From positions 33,761 to 97,760 of the forward strand of contig DATGIL010000100.1 in NCBI GenBank assembly GCA_035295745.1: 64,000 nucleotides of DNA. The letters are read 5' to 3'. Under the pieces are notes generated by a model. The model made no database searches. It was not told where the DNA came from and was given only the letters and a program-made list of their open reading frames with translations. This document shows, piece after piece, positions 18,379 to 26,618 of the stretch. Both the position numbers and the translations under genes were made by a program. Origin of the DNA: JAIQFL01 sp035295745 (GTDB lineage Bacteria; Acidobacteriota; Terriglobia; Bryobacterales; Bryobacteraceae). The number at the start of each line of letters is the position of its first letter. Position 1 is the stretch's first letter.

Positions 18379-18423
18379 AGGATAGCGGAGGATTCCGCGC
18401 TCTCCGGGCAGTCGAGTGCGAAG

Positions 18424-19188
18424 TCAGCTCGATTTGGGCTTCTGCAGATTCACGCTGGTGCGATCCACCCCCGTGTTGCCCGTACTCTTCTGAAACGCAT
18501 AGACGGCGATGTCGAATACGCCATACTCTCCGGGGACCCATTGGGTGGTGCTGAACTGGCTGGGCGCCGTGGCATCGCTGTCGAATTGCAATTCAAAAGT
18601 GGATTCCTGCCCATTATGCAGCACCGATGCGACCACCTCGAAATCGTCGTATGGCCACGGGTCCGCGCCGATCGGGCAGCCGCACATCATGGTGACGTTG
18701 ACGCGAATGGGAATCGCTCCATTCACATTTGGATTCTTCGGAAGGTAATGCGCGGGAGGATTCAAGACCTGCACAACCAGGCCCTGGATCTCAAGCAGAA
18801 ATCCATCTTCGCGCAAGAGCCCATCGGGCGTGATCTCTTTGCCCGGGTAGATCCACGTCATCGCACTGGCGCGATTCGCCGATGCCTGCGCTGCCAGCGG
18901 ACCGAACGCCGAGATCTCGACCAGGCGCGGCGACTCCAGCATCAGCGTCGCCTCGAAACGGCAGGCATCGTTCGAGGGTGGATCCTGCGTTGGGATCGGC
19001 TCATTGCGGCAGAGCGGTATGGTCATCAAGCTAGCTGGTCCCGAACCGCCATGCGTGCGGCCGGAGGCGAGTAACTCGCCGGAATGGACGTCACGGATCG
19101 TGACCAGCGCGCCGCCGATGTCGTCGCCGAGGAATTTGCCATCTCGGGCGATCACGCGGACTGTGATCCGGGTAGGAATTGCGGGCAT
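18424..19188 (-). CDS. Hypothetical beta-rich protein
   Basis: A 254-residue protein with no signal peptide that I do not recognise. The sequence alternates short hydrophobic strands and loops (TRITVRVIARDGKFLGDDIGG near the start) and looks like two or three immunoglobulin-like domains. A MMCGCPIG segment near the middle has two cysteines that might bind a metal or form a disulfide. It reads like an extracellular carbohydrate- or peptide-associated domain protein, yet nothing directs it out of the cell. It is convergent with the HTH-like gene and divergent from the transporter fusion. Confidence 0.6.
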   Translation of the reverse strand: MPAIPTRITVRVIARDGKFLGDDIGGALVTIRDVHSGELLASGRTHGGSGPASLMTIPLCRNEPIPTQDPPSNDACRFEATLMLESPRLVEISAFGPLAAQASANRASAMTWIYPGKEITPDGLLREDGFLLEIQGLVVQVLNPPAHYLPKNPNVNGAIPIRVNVTMMCGCPIGADPWPYDDFEVVASVLHNGQESTFELQFDSDATAPSQFSTTQWVPGEYGVFDIAVYAFQKSTGNTGVDRTSVNLQKPKSS

Positions 19189-19271
19189 TCCGCCAGCTTA
19201 TCATCAGGCCGCCGCCGAATCGGTGCCACATCATTGATTGGCGGACAAATGGCGTGGAAAGTCTTCGCAGC

Positions 19272-19431
19272 AGACTTGGCGCAAAGACTCATCTGTGGCG
19301 CGTCGACACTTTTCGAGCGGCTCTCCAGGTTTCGCGGCACGAAAGCACGTTCCTGCGGTTCAGCTTTGGCAGACTTGCGAAAAAGTCTCGACAAAGTGTC
19401 GAGACGGCAACCGGAGTGTTTCCGCCACGGC
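19272..19431. repeat. Dispersed palindromic element, copy 1
   Basis: About 160 bases with imperfect inverted ends: ACTTGGCGCAAAGACTC on the left and GAGTGTTTCCGCCACGG on the right. Near the right side is a perfect palindrome with 9-base arms GTCTCGACA and TGTCGAGAC (19385-19405), followed by GGCA. The same core and ends recur at 44429-44568 and 49972-50206. It sits between a minus-strand hypothetical gene and the transporter fusion, and ends 30 bases before its TTG. Confidence 0.7.
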
Positions 19432-19460
19432 TTGGCCGCCGGACCTGTTACGATCCTAAG

Positions 19461-21839
19461 TTGAGCAACCCATGGCCGAGGCTTCCCCGCGGCCCGGCAG
19501 CCGTTCTGGCGGCGTTGTATCTGGAGGATCCGCGAGCGGATCTTCTGGCCAGCCTGACGGATCGGGAATGGCAGGAGGCCCTCGATTTCAGCAATCGGTC
19601 GCAACTCACCCTGGCGCTTCGCCGGCGCATGCGCCACGTCATGCCGGAGTGGGTGCGCGAGCGTACGGACGAAAATGCCGCGCACAATCTGGAGCGTCTG
19701 CGCCTTCTGCAGGATCTCTATCGGACTCTGGCGCAGAAGTTCGAATCCGCGGGGATCGAGTTCGCCGCTCTCAAAGGGCTGACGCACTGTCCGGATTTCG
19801 GCAGCGTCCCGGAAGATCGCACGCAGTACGATCTCGACCTGTTCGCTCCACAGCAACATATCGAAGCCGCGCGCGATGTAGTGCTGTCGCTCGGATTCGA
19901 GCCTCTGGAGTCGATGGACAATACGCCGACCGATCACATTCCGGCGCTGATCCGCAAGACGGGATGGGAGTGGCGCGGCGATTTCTTCGATCCCGAAATG
20001 CCGCTCGCGGTGGAGTTGCATTTTCGATTCTGGAACGGCCAGTTGGAGCGCCTTGCGGTGCCGGACACGGACGAGTTCTGGACGCGCCGCATAGTGGGCG
20101 AGGCGGCAGGAATTCCGCTTCCCATGCTGGACCTTCCCGACCGGTTGGGCTTCGCATCGCTCCACGTGCTGAAGCACATTCTCCACGCCAGCGGACGCCC
20201 GTTTCATGTTTATGAGCTCGCGTGTTTTCTCAATGCACACGCGGCTGACGATGCCTTCTGGCGGCGTTGGCAAGGATTGCATGCGCCCGAGTTGCGGCGG
20301 CTGGAAGCCGTCATGTTCCGCATGGCCTCGGAGTGGTTCGGGTGCGCCACGGGACCAGTCGCGCATGAGGACATCGAGCAGTTGCCGGCGGCGACGCAGG
20401 CTTGGTTCGACGAGTTCGCCACGTCGCCCGCGGGACGGCTCTTCCATTCACGCAAGGACGAGCTCTGGCTGCACCTGAGCCTGCTCACGTCGCGGCTGGA
20501 TGCGTGGAGCGTGGCGCGGCGGCGCCTGTTTCCGGCGCGATTACCCGGACAGGTGGATGCCATCTACATCCCGCAGAGCGAGATGAATTGGCAGCGGCGC
20601 GCGCTCAAGAGAATGCGCTATGCGGCGTATCTCGCCGCGCGGATGCGGCGGCACGTCGCGGCGCTGCCGAGCGCGGCCGGCTCGGGAGTGCGCTGGTGGT
20701 GGCGTACCAACAGCCTGGGCCGCCAATTCTGGACCTTTCTGGGAGCCGCGGTACTCCTCCACCTTGGACTTTTCATCTTTGCGCTGCTCTACAACCTGTA
20801 CCTGATCGATCAGGGGTTTCGCGAGGATTTTCTGGGAGCACTGAACGCGTTTGACCGAGTGGGGATGGTGGTGGGAATCCTGCCGGCCGCGCTGGTGGTG
20901 CATCGCCTGGGATTGCGCCGGACGCTGCTCGCCACGTTGGCGTCGCTTGCCGCGATCATGGCCGCGCGGTCGCTCGCGGTCGCTCGAATGCCGCTCGAGG
21001 CCCTTTCCTTCGCCTGGGGACTGGTCTTTGCGGTGTGGGCGGTGCTTCTGGCGCCGATGGTCGCCGGCCTGGTGGAGGAGAAGCGGCGGCCGGGAGCATT
21101 CAGTCTGTTTTTCGCCACGCTGTTCGCGGTGGGTATCGGAGGAAACTGGTTGGGCGGACATCTGCCCGGATGGCTGCACGGCAAACAGGCGGCGTTACTG
21201 GCGGCCGCGGCGCTGGTGGCAGCGGGGACGCTCTTGGCCGTGCGGCTCGCACCCGAAGGGCGCGCCCCAGCGGGCCGCCGCATCTATCCGCGGAGCAACT
21301 TCCTGGCGCGCTACCTGGGCCCGTTTGCGTTATGGCATCTGGCCACCGGATCGTTCAATCCGCTGGCGAATGCGTATTTCCAGCGGCTGCGATTTCCGGT
21401 AGAGCAGATCGGCGCGATTTTCTCGGGCTCGCAACTCGCGCAAGTCTGCACCGTGCTGCTAGCGCCCTGGGCGTTTCGCAAAGCGGGGTTGGCGCCGGGC
21501 ATCGGCGGCATGATGGCGGCGACCGCGCTCGCTTTGGCGGGACTGGCATCGCAGACTTCGGGCACTGCTGCCGTTACGGCTTACGCTGCGTACATGTCGT
21601 TTCAGTGGATGAGCGAACCGGGACTGAACACGCTCCTGATGAACCATGTGGACGAAAAAGAACGCAGCGGGGCATCGGCGTTGAATTACCTGGTGGCTTT
21701 CTCGGCGCAAGCAGTAGCGGCTTTCGCGGCCGGAAAATTACTCACCCGGCACGGCTACGGCCCGGTGTTAGCAGGCTCGGCGGCAATCGCCGCGATGGCG
21801 GCTGTTCTCTTCCCCACATTGGTGGGCAGGCGCAAGTAG
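19461..21839 (+). CDS. Fusion: nucleotidyltransferase (NTP_transf_5-like) + MFS transporter
   Basis: About 792 residues from TTG 19461; further upstream the frame is open only through a repeat element. Residues about 1-360 are an uncharacterised nucleotidyltransferase domain: FAALKGLTHCPDFG, then RTQYDLDLFAP with the D-x-D metal-binding pair, and VELHFRFWNG. A basic stretch follows. Residues about 410-790 are a major facilitator: about ten to twelve hydrophobic helices with RLGLRRTL in the first inter-helix loop and ending TLVGRRK. The two halves are in one frame with no break. The oxidoreductase at 21847 starts 7 bases after the stop, so they are co-transcribed. The function is unknown; see findings. 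Confidence 0.85.
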   Translation: MSNPWPRLPRGPAAVLAALYLEDPRADLLASLTDREWQEALDFSNRSQLTLALRRRMRHVMPEWVRERTDENAAHNLERLRLLQDLYRTLAQKFESAGIEFAALKGLTHCPDFGSVPEDRTQYDLDLFAPQQHIEAARDVVLSLGFEPLESMDNTPTDHIPALIRKTGWEWRGDFFDPEMPLAVELHFRFWNGQLERLAVPDTDEFWTRRIVGEAAGIPLPMLDLPDRLGFASLHVLKHILHASGRPFHVYELACFLNAHAADDAFWRRWQGLHAPELRRLEAVMFRMASEWFGCATGPVAHEDIEQLPAATQAWFDEFATSPAGRLFHSRKDELWLHLSLLTSRLDAWSVARRRLFPARLPGQVDAIYIPQSEMNWQRRALKRMRYAAYLAARMRRHVAALPSAAGSGVRWWWRTNSLGRQFWTFLGAAVLLHLGLFIFALLYNLYLIDQGFREDFLGALNAFDRVGMVVGILPAALVVHRLGLRRTLLATLASLAAIMAARSLAVARMPLEALSFAWGLVFAVWAVLLAPMVAGLVEEKRRPGAFSLFFATLFAVGIGGNWLGGHLPGWLHGKQAALLAAAALVAAGTLLAVRLAPEGRAPAGRRIYPRSNFLARYLGPFALWHLATGSFNPLANAYFQRLRFPVEQIGAIFSGSQLAQVCTVLLAPWAFRKAGLAPGIGGMMAATALALAGLASQTSGTAAVTAYAAYMSFQWMSEPGLNTLLMNHVDEKERSGASALNYLVAFSAQAVAAFAAGKLLTRHGYGPVLAGSAAIAAMAAVLFPTLVGRRK

Positions 21840-21846
21840 GGATAAG

Positions 21847-22974
21847 ATGCAAGTGAACACCATGACCCGAATCCTGCTTGTCGTGTATGCCGCTCTGCCC
21901 CTGATTGCCGCTGCGCAATCCGCGAATCCCAGCGAGAAGCCTCTGCGGCTGGCCATTGCCGGACTGGCACACGGACATGTCTCGGGCTTCCTGAACAATG
22001 CGATGCGCCGCAAGGACGTGCAACTGGTGGGCGTCTTCGATCCCGATCACACGCTCGGCATGACCTACGCGCAGCGCGCGCAGAATGGCTTCCCGGCGGA
22101 CATCCTGTTTACCGATCTCGGCAAGATGCTCGACACCGTGAAGCCGGAAGCGGTGGCGACGTTTACCAGCACGTTCGACCACGCCATGGTGGTAGAGGCC
22201 TGCGCGGCCCGGCACATCACGGTGATGATGGAAAAGCCGCTGGCGGTGGATATGAAGCAGGCGCGCGCGATCCAGCAGGCCGCCGCGCGCAGCGGGATTG
22301 CGGTGATCGTCAATTACGAAACCACCTGGTACCGCAGTCACGGCGAAATCTGGAAGCTCATGAAGGAACAGAAGGCGGGCGGCGAGATTCGCAAGATGGT
22401 AGCCATGGACGGGCACGAGGGTCCCAAGGAAATCCACGTGCAGCCGGAGTTCCTGGCGTGGCTGACGGATCCGGTGAAGAACGGCGCGGGCGCGTTGTTC
22501 GATTTCGGATGCTACGGCGCGAATCTGATGACGTGGATGATGGACAATCAGCGCCCCTTGAAAGTCACCGCCCTCGCGCAGACTAACAAGCCGCAGATCT
22601 ATGCGCACGTCGACGACGAAGCCACCATCCTGGTGGAGTATCCGAAGGCGCAGGGCATCATTCAGGCGTCGTGGAACTGGCCGTTTGCACGCAAGGATTT
22701 TGAGGTCTATGCGGAGCGTGCTTACGCGGTCGCAACGGGTGGCAATAGTCTGAAAGTGCGTTTGCCCGGCGAGCATAGCGTGGAAGAGTCACGCACGCCC
22801 GCGGAACTTCCTCCCGGCCAGCAGGACTCAATCTCGTATCTGAAGGCTGTGGCTCACGGCGAGTTCAAGCCTTCCGGTTTGAGTTCACTCGAAAACAACG
22901 TGATTGTGACCGAGATCCTGGATGCCGCGCGCGAATCCGTTCGCACGGGGAAGACGATTACCCTGTCGCGGTAA
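21847..22974 (+). CDS. Secreted Gfo/Idh/MocA-family oxidoreductase
   Basis: A 375-residue NAD(P)-dependent dehydrogenase of the glucose-fructose oxidoreductase type. A signal peptide (VYAALPLIAAAQS) precedes the Rossmann domain LRLAIAGLAHGHV. The family signature EKPLAVD is near residue 128, with a conserved lysine, and the C-terminal sheet domain begins around GEIRKMVAMDG. An N-terminal export signal on this family is common in Acidobacteriota and Planctomycetes and points to a Tat or Sec substrate acting on sugars in the periplasm. The start is ATG 21847; ATG 21862 is also possible. It follows the transporter fusion by 7 bases. Confidence 0.87.
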   Translation: MQVNTMTRILLVVYAALPLIAAAQSANPSEKPLRLAIAGLAHGHVSGFLNNAMRRKDVQLVGVFDPDHTLGMTYAQRAQNGFPADILFTDLGKMLDTVKPEAVATFTSTFDHAMVVEACAARHITVMMEKPLAVDMKQARAIQQAAARSGIAVIVNYETTWYRSHGEIWKLMKEQKAGGEIRKMVAMDGHEGPKEIHVQPEFLAWLTDPVKNGAGALFDFGCYGANLMTWMMDNQRPLKVTALAQTNKPQIYAHVDDEATILVEYPKAQGIIQASWNWPFARKDFEVYAERAYAVATGGNSLKVRLPGEHSVEESRTPAELPPGQQDSISYLKAVAHGEFKPSGLSSLENNVIVTEILDAARESVRTGKTITLSR

Positions 22975-22990
22975 AGCCAGGCCGGTAAAG

Positions 22991-23848
22991 CTACTTCACC
23001 GAGACCTTGACCTGCGCATTCGACCAGCAGCACTGAAATCCGCGGCCGCCTTCTCCCGACCAGTCGTTGGCCACCACCCGCAGGATATACTCGCCCGGAT
23101 CGCTGAACGTGGCTGTGGTGGACGCTTTACCGCTGAACTTCGCGGATGCCGGCGCGGAGAAGTCCGCCTTCTCCACCGGAGGCCTCTCGTTGCTGAACGT
23201 GACCTTGCCCGGGCCGCGGAATTTGCTCCAGGCGACCGTGACGGGCGAGGTTCGCGGCACCGGGCCGGCGTTAGGCGGATGGGCGTCGTCCGCCACCCAC
23301 ACCGTGAGCGGAAGCGGTTCGGACGTGGTGGCTTTCAATGACGTGCTTTGACCGGCGGGACCGAGAACGAACGGACCGCCTTCGCCAAATCCGATGAAAG
23401 GCGGCGCATTGCCATTCGCGTCCACAAACGGCGACAGCTCCCAAAGCGTATTCACATCCAGCGGGATGACCGTGGTCTGACCGTTCGCAACGATCGTCCA
23501 CGTGAGCCTCCTGTCACCGAAATCTTTCGGCACGGTGATGGTAAAGACGCCCCATTGCCTTCCCGGCAGAAAGTGAGTGGGTTGACCTTGATCCGGTCCA
23601 CCCGGCTCGATACGATTATTCGGCCCTGGCGGAATGTCGAGTTCCTGCTTGAGATTGCGATTGTAATAGCCCACCAGAATCCGCAGGCTGCCGTCGGGAT
23701 TCGCAAACCATCCTTCGAACGCGCCGGTAATGCTCTGTCCGGAATCGTGGGCGGGCTCGAAGGGCAACTGCTGCGCGCCGAGAACCAGCAGCCCGCAAAG
23801 ACCCATGGTGAACCAGGCGGCTGTGGCTGCCGCGCGTTTGGTCCGCAT
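22991..23848 (-). CDS. Secreted Ig-like hypothetical protein
   Basis: A 285-residue exported protein. The ATG at 23848 is preferred because it starts a signal peptide (AAWFTMGLCGLLVLGAQQ); the longer frame adds a basic, unlikely N-terminus. The body is beta-rich with AFEGWFANPDGSLRILVGY, PGRQWGVFTITVP and a closing cadherin-like DPGEYILRVVAND. Two cysteines side by side occur in GFQCCWSN near the end. I know this only as an acidobacterial hypothetical family found beside cytochrome/PHM-like proteins. It follows the heme/copper-type gene by 10 bases, so the two are probably one operon. Confidence 0.75.
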   Translation of the reverse strand: MRTKRAAATAAWFTMGLCGLLVLGAQQLPFEPAHDSGQSITGAFEGWFANPDGSLRILVGYYNRNLKQELDIPPGPNNRIEPGGPDQGQPTHFLPGRQWGVFTITVPKDFGDRRLTWTIVANGQTTVIPLDVNTLWELSPFVDANGNAPPFIGFGEGGPFVLGPAGQSTSLKATTSEPLPLTVWVADDAHPPNAGPVPRTSPVTVAWSKFRGPGKVTFSNERPPVEKADFSAPASAKFSGKASTTATFSDPGEYILRVVANDWSGEGGRGFQCCWSNAQVKVSVK

Positions 23849-23858
23849 GTTGGCGCGC

Positions 23859-25202
23859 CTATTGCCTCGCGGCTGCCAGGCCTGTGGCAGCGGGCTTCGT
23901 CTTATGGTGCGAGAGCCAGTCGGTGTAGTCGGCATCGCTCATGTAGGTGACGTTCACCCAGGCGTGGGCCATTTCGTCCACGGTGCGGTCTCCGAATCCG
24001 ACCCACTGGTCGGGATCGGGGTTGTGCGGGTTGGCTCGCGTGTTGTCGTGCCACGCGGTCACGTGGATGATCGTGCCTTTAGGCAGCACCGGAGCGTCGT
24101 CATCGGCGTAAATGTAGTTGTTCATCCAGTTGAAATTGAAATTATTGACGTAGCTCAGCATCTGGCGGCTGCCGTCGGGGAGAATCGCCTCGAGCGCCAT
24201 CGCTTTGCCGCGGAGGTGCATGTGCGGCTGGAAATTCTCCAGGCGGGCGGCTTGCGGAAGGACGTGGTATCCCTGCGACTCGGCCACCGTGTTGGGTGGA
24301 ATATCCAACGCGCTGCCGGTATTCGGGTAGGCGTTGAACAGCGTCAGGCGCGTGCGGTACTTGGGTGTCTCGCCTTTCGGATAGAAGTACACCGCCAGTT
24401 CGGCCTGGTCGCGAATCTGCTCACCCACCGCGTGCAGGTGCAGTTCCCAGGAGATATGCGAGCCTGGCAGCAGCAACTTGCCGGTGTTCGGCCGATAGAT
24501 GTCGAAACTCTTGCCGATGGCCCATTCCATCAGCAGACCAGCGTTCGCCATTCCTCCCGCGCCCGCAGCGGGAGTCGTGCCGGGTTCTTCCTGATAGAGG
24601 TAGGCCAGCACGTGATGCATGATCTTCCGGCCCGCCGCCGTGGACGGACGGATCTCGACGGCCCGCACCCATCGCGGCTCTGTGATCGGCACCTCGGTAT
24701 ACGGCTTGAACCAGGTGTCCTGCCCATGCGCCGGCATCGTGTACGACTCCGATTTCAGTACCAGGTCGGGCTCGCCGTAGAGCTTCGCCAATTGCCAGCC
24801 CTGGTCGCTGGGCCACTGTTTCGGAGGCGGCATCTCTTTGGAGTCGCCCTCGGGCGCTCCGGCATCCACCCATCGCACGATCGTGGCGATCTGCGGGTCG
24901 GTCAGCGAACGGTCGTTCTGGAAGTGCTGGATGCCGACGGTCTTGTCGAGGTGCCACGGCGGCATGTTGCGCGTGATCACGCGCTGTTTGATGGACTTGG
25001 CCCAGGGGCGTGTCTCTTCGTAAGAGACCAGCGACATGGGCGCGGCGGTTCCCTTACGATGGCACTCCTGGCACTTTTCCTGGAAGATCGGTGCGATGTC
25101 CCGTGCGAATGTGACCTGCGGAGTACCCGAGTCCGCGGCCACGGCGAGGCACGGCAACGTCAGCAGGGCGCTGAGCGTTCCAACACAAACTGCATCCCTC
25201 AT
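23859..25202 (-). CDS. Secreted c-type cytochrome with copper monooxygenase-like domain
   Basis: A 447-residue exported protein. A signal peptide ends near AVAAD. Residues 44-48, CQECH, are a c-type heme motif in a DIAPIFQEKC context, as in planctomycete-type cytochrome proteins. The C-terminal part has histidine motifs (ELHLHAVG, FQPHMHLRGK) like the copper-binding domain of peptidylglycine monooxygenases (PHM-like). It may couple heme electron transfer to oxidation at a copper centre, but similar proteins remain uncharacterised. It is cotranscribed with the Ig-like protein downstream (10-base gap). Confidence 0.82.
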   Translation of the reverse strand: MRDAVCVGTLSALLTLPCLAVAADSGTPQVTFARDIAPIFQEKCQECHRKGTAAPMSLVSYEETRPWAKSIKQRVITRNMPPWHLDKTVGIQHFQNDRSLTDPQIATIVRWVDAGAPEGDSKEMPPPKQWPSDQGWQLAKLYGEPDLVLKSESYTMPAHGQDTWFKPYTEVPITEPRWVRAVEIRPSTAAGRKIMHHVLAYLYQEEPGTTPAAGAGGMANAGLLMEWAIGKSFDIYRPNTGKLLLPGSHISWELHLHAVGEQIRDQAELAVYFYPKGETPKYRTRLTLFNAYPNTGSALDIPPNTVAESQGYHVLPQAARLENFQPHMHLRGKAMALEAILPDGSRQMLSYVNNFNFNWMNNYIYADDDAPVLPKGTIIHVTAWHDNTRANPHNPDPDQWVGFGDRTVDEMAHAWVNVTYMSDADYTDWLSHHKTKPAATGLAAARQ

Positions 25203-25293
25203 GGCGGCTCCTTTGATCGAGGCCGAATCTTACAAGAGTCTAATGGGTTCGGCGCATGATGTCAAAGGGAGGCCGTCCGTCCGGTCGGGCGGT

Positions 25294-26241
25294 TTAGGAC
25301 GCGCCGGCGCGCACCACGTCGGCGAATTTGTCGAGGTCGATATTCCCGCCGGAGACAATCGCGACCACGCGGCCCGCTCCGGCCCTGCCGGAGACGGCTG
25401 CCGCAATCGCACAGGCGGAAGCGCCTTCCACGATGATGCGATTCCGCTCGGCTGCCATCTTCATGGCCTGTCCTGCCTCTGCGAGAGTCATCACCAGTGA
25501 GCCGTCCAGCAGCGTCTTCGCCCGCTCGAACATGTTCGCAAAGACGACCTTGCTGCCGATGCCGTCAACGAACGAGGGGCGATAATCCACGGTACGCGGC
25601 TCCCCAGCGGCGAGCGAGGCGGCGAGCGGCGCCGCAGTCTCGATTTCGGCGGCGTAGATTCGCACCTGTGGCGCCAGTCGGCGGAGCACGGAGGCAATGC
25701 CGCAGGCCAGGCCGCCCCCGCCCCAGGGAATCACCACCGCGTCGAGATTGGGCAGGTCTTCCAGCAACTCGAGCGCGATCGTGCCATTGCCTGCCATCAC
25801 ATCGAGATCGTCAAATGCGTGAATGAATGTGGCGTCGACGCCCGGATAGCTGCGGGTTTCAAAAGTACGCCACCAATCGGCAAACGGCACCTGGATCACG
25901 CGCCCGCCCATGCGCTCGACTGCGCGGATTTTGGTCTGCGGCGCGGTATCCGGCGCCACGATGGTGGCCGGCACTCCCAAACGCCGAGCGCAGAAGGCCA
26001 CTCCTTGCGCCATGTTGCCGGCCGATGCAGTGAGCACTCCGCGCTCGAGCTTCTCACGGGGAGTCCGCCCCATGACGTTCGCCGCGCCGCGAATCTTGAA
26101 GGATCCGATGGGCTGGAGATTTTCCAATTTGAGATAGACAGAGGGTGCGGCGTCCCCCTGAAACGCGACGAGCGGCGTTCGCATTGCGATGTCCGCGATG
26201 CGACGGCGAGCTTCTTCGACTTGGGCGAGGGTGACGGGCAT
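25294..26241 (-). CDS. Threonine/serine dehydratase-like PLP enzyme
   Basis: A 315-residue fold-type II pyridoxal-phosphate enzyme that probably deaminates threonine or serine to the 2-oxo acid. The PLP lysine lies in GSFKIRGA (about residue 49), the phosphate-binding glycine loop is VVIPWGGGGLACG, and SGGNID near the end contacts the ring nitrogen. The length matches catabolic dehydratases without a regulatory ACT domain, so isoleucine feedback control is unlikely. Serine racemase or a related eliminating enzyme is an alternative. It starts at ATG 26241. The next plus-strand frame begins 12 bases away, back-to-back. Confidence 0.88.
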   Translation of the reverse strand: MPVTLAQVEEARRRIADIAMRTPLVAFQGDAAPSVYLKLENLQPIGSFKIRGAANVMGRTPREKLERGVLTASAGNMAQGVAFCARRLGVPATIVAPDTAPQTKIRAVERMGGRVIQVPFADWWRTFETRSYPGVDATFIHAFDDLDVMAGNGTIALELLEDLPNLDAVVIPWGGGGLACGIASVLRRLAPQVRIYAAEIETAAPLAASLAAGEPRTVDYRPSFVDGIGSKVVFANMFERAKTLLDGSLVMTLAEAGQAMKMAAERNRIIVEGASACAIAAAVSGRAGAGRVVAIVSGGNIDLDKFADVVRAGAS

Positions 26242-26252
26242 TACGGATTATT

Positions 26253-26426
26253 ATGTCCCAAAGGCGACAGCTCTCGCGCGACGAATTCGAGTTCCGTGAT
26301 TATCTGACGCAAGGCGAATCGTTGAACCCCGATACGAACGACTGCCAGCCCGTTCCGCGCCATCTGGAGATCAAAGAGCTTCTCGCAAAGCATATCCTCA
26401 GAAAACTGAAGGTCACTCCAGAGTAA
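26253..26426 (+). CDS. Possible small protein (57 residues)
   Basis: An open frame from ATG 26253 to the stop at 26424-26426, missed by ORF lists that use a longer minimum. It encodes a charged, partly helical peptide (SQRRQLSRDEFEFRDYL near the start, LAKHILRKLKVTPE at the end). Codon choice looks like that of real genes here. An 86-codon frame on the other strand (26241-26501) competes. I recognise neither. No clear ribosome site, so this is tentative. Confidence 0.35.
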   Translation: MSQRRQLSRDEFEFRDYLTQGESLNPDTNDCQPVPRHLEIKELLAKHILRKLKVTPE

Positions 26427-26618
26427 GCCAGCGCCATCGGGAAGACCTGAAGCTATTCTGATGGAATCGCTGTAGGGACCGTCCGCCTGGGCCTTCCCCA
26501 TTGCGACGTGCTGTTTGCCATTGGGGAAGCCGGTCAGACATCCAGCAGCGGTTTATCGGGATTTATCGGGGATGGCAGTTCGTAGGAGACCGTCGAGAGT
26601 ATCCTGTTCTTAAGACCG

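Noticed and set aside
19179..19460. Extended N-terminus of the transporter fusion
   Set aside because: The extra frame runs through a dispersed palindromic repeat, shows no domain, and the TTG at 19461 begins the known nucleotidyltransferase-like sequence.
19152..20447. A 431-codon minus-strand frame
   Set aside because: Antisense to the nucleotidyltransferase half of the fusion; arginine-rich, shadow-like composition.
21742..22776. A 344-codon minus-strand frame
   Set aside because: Antisense to the Gfo/Idh/MocA gene, with no family resemblance.
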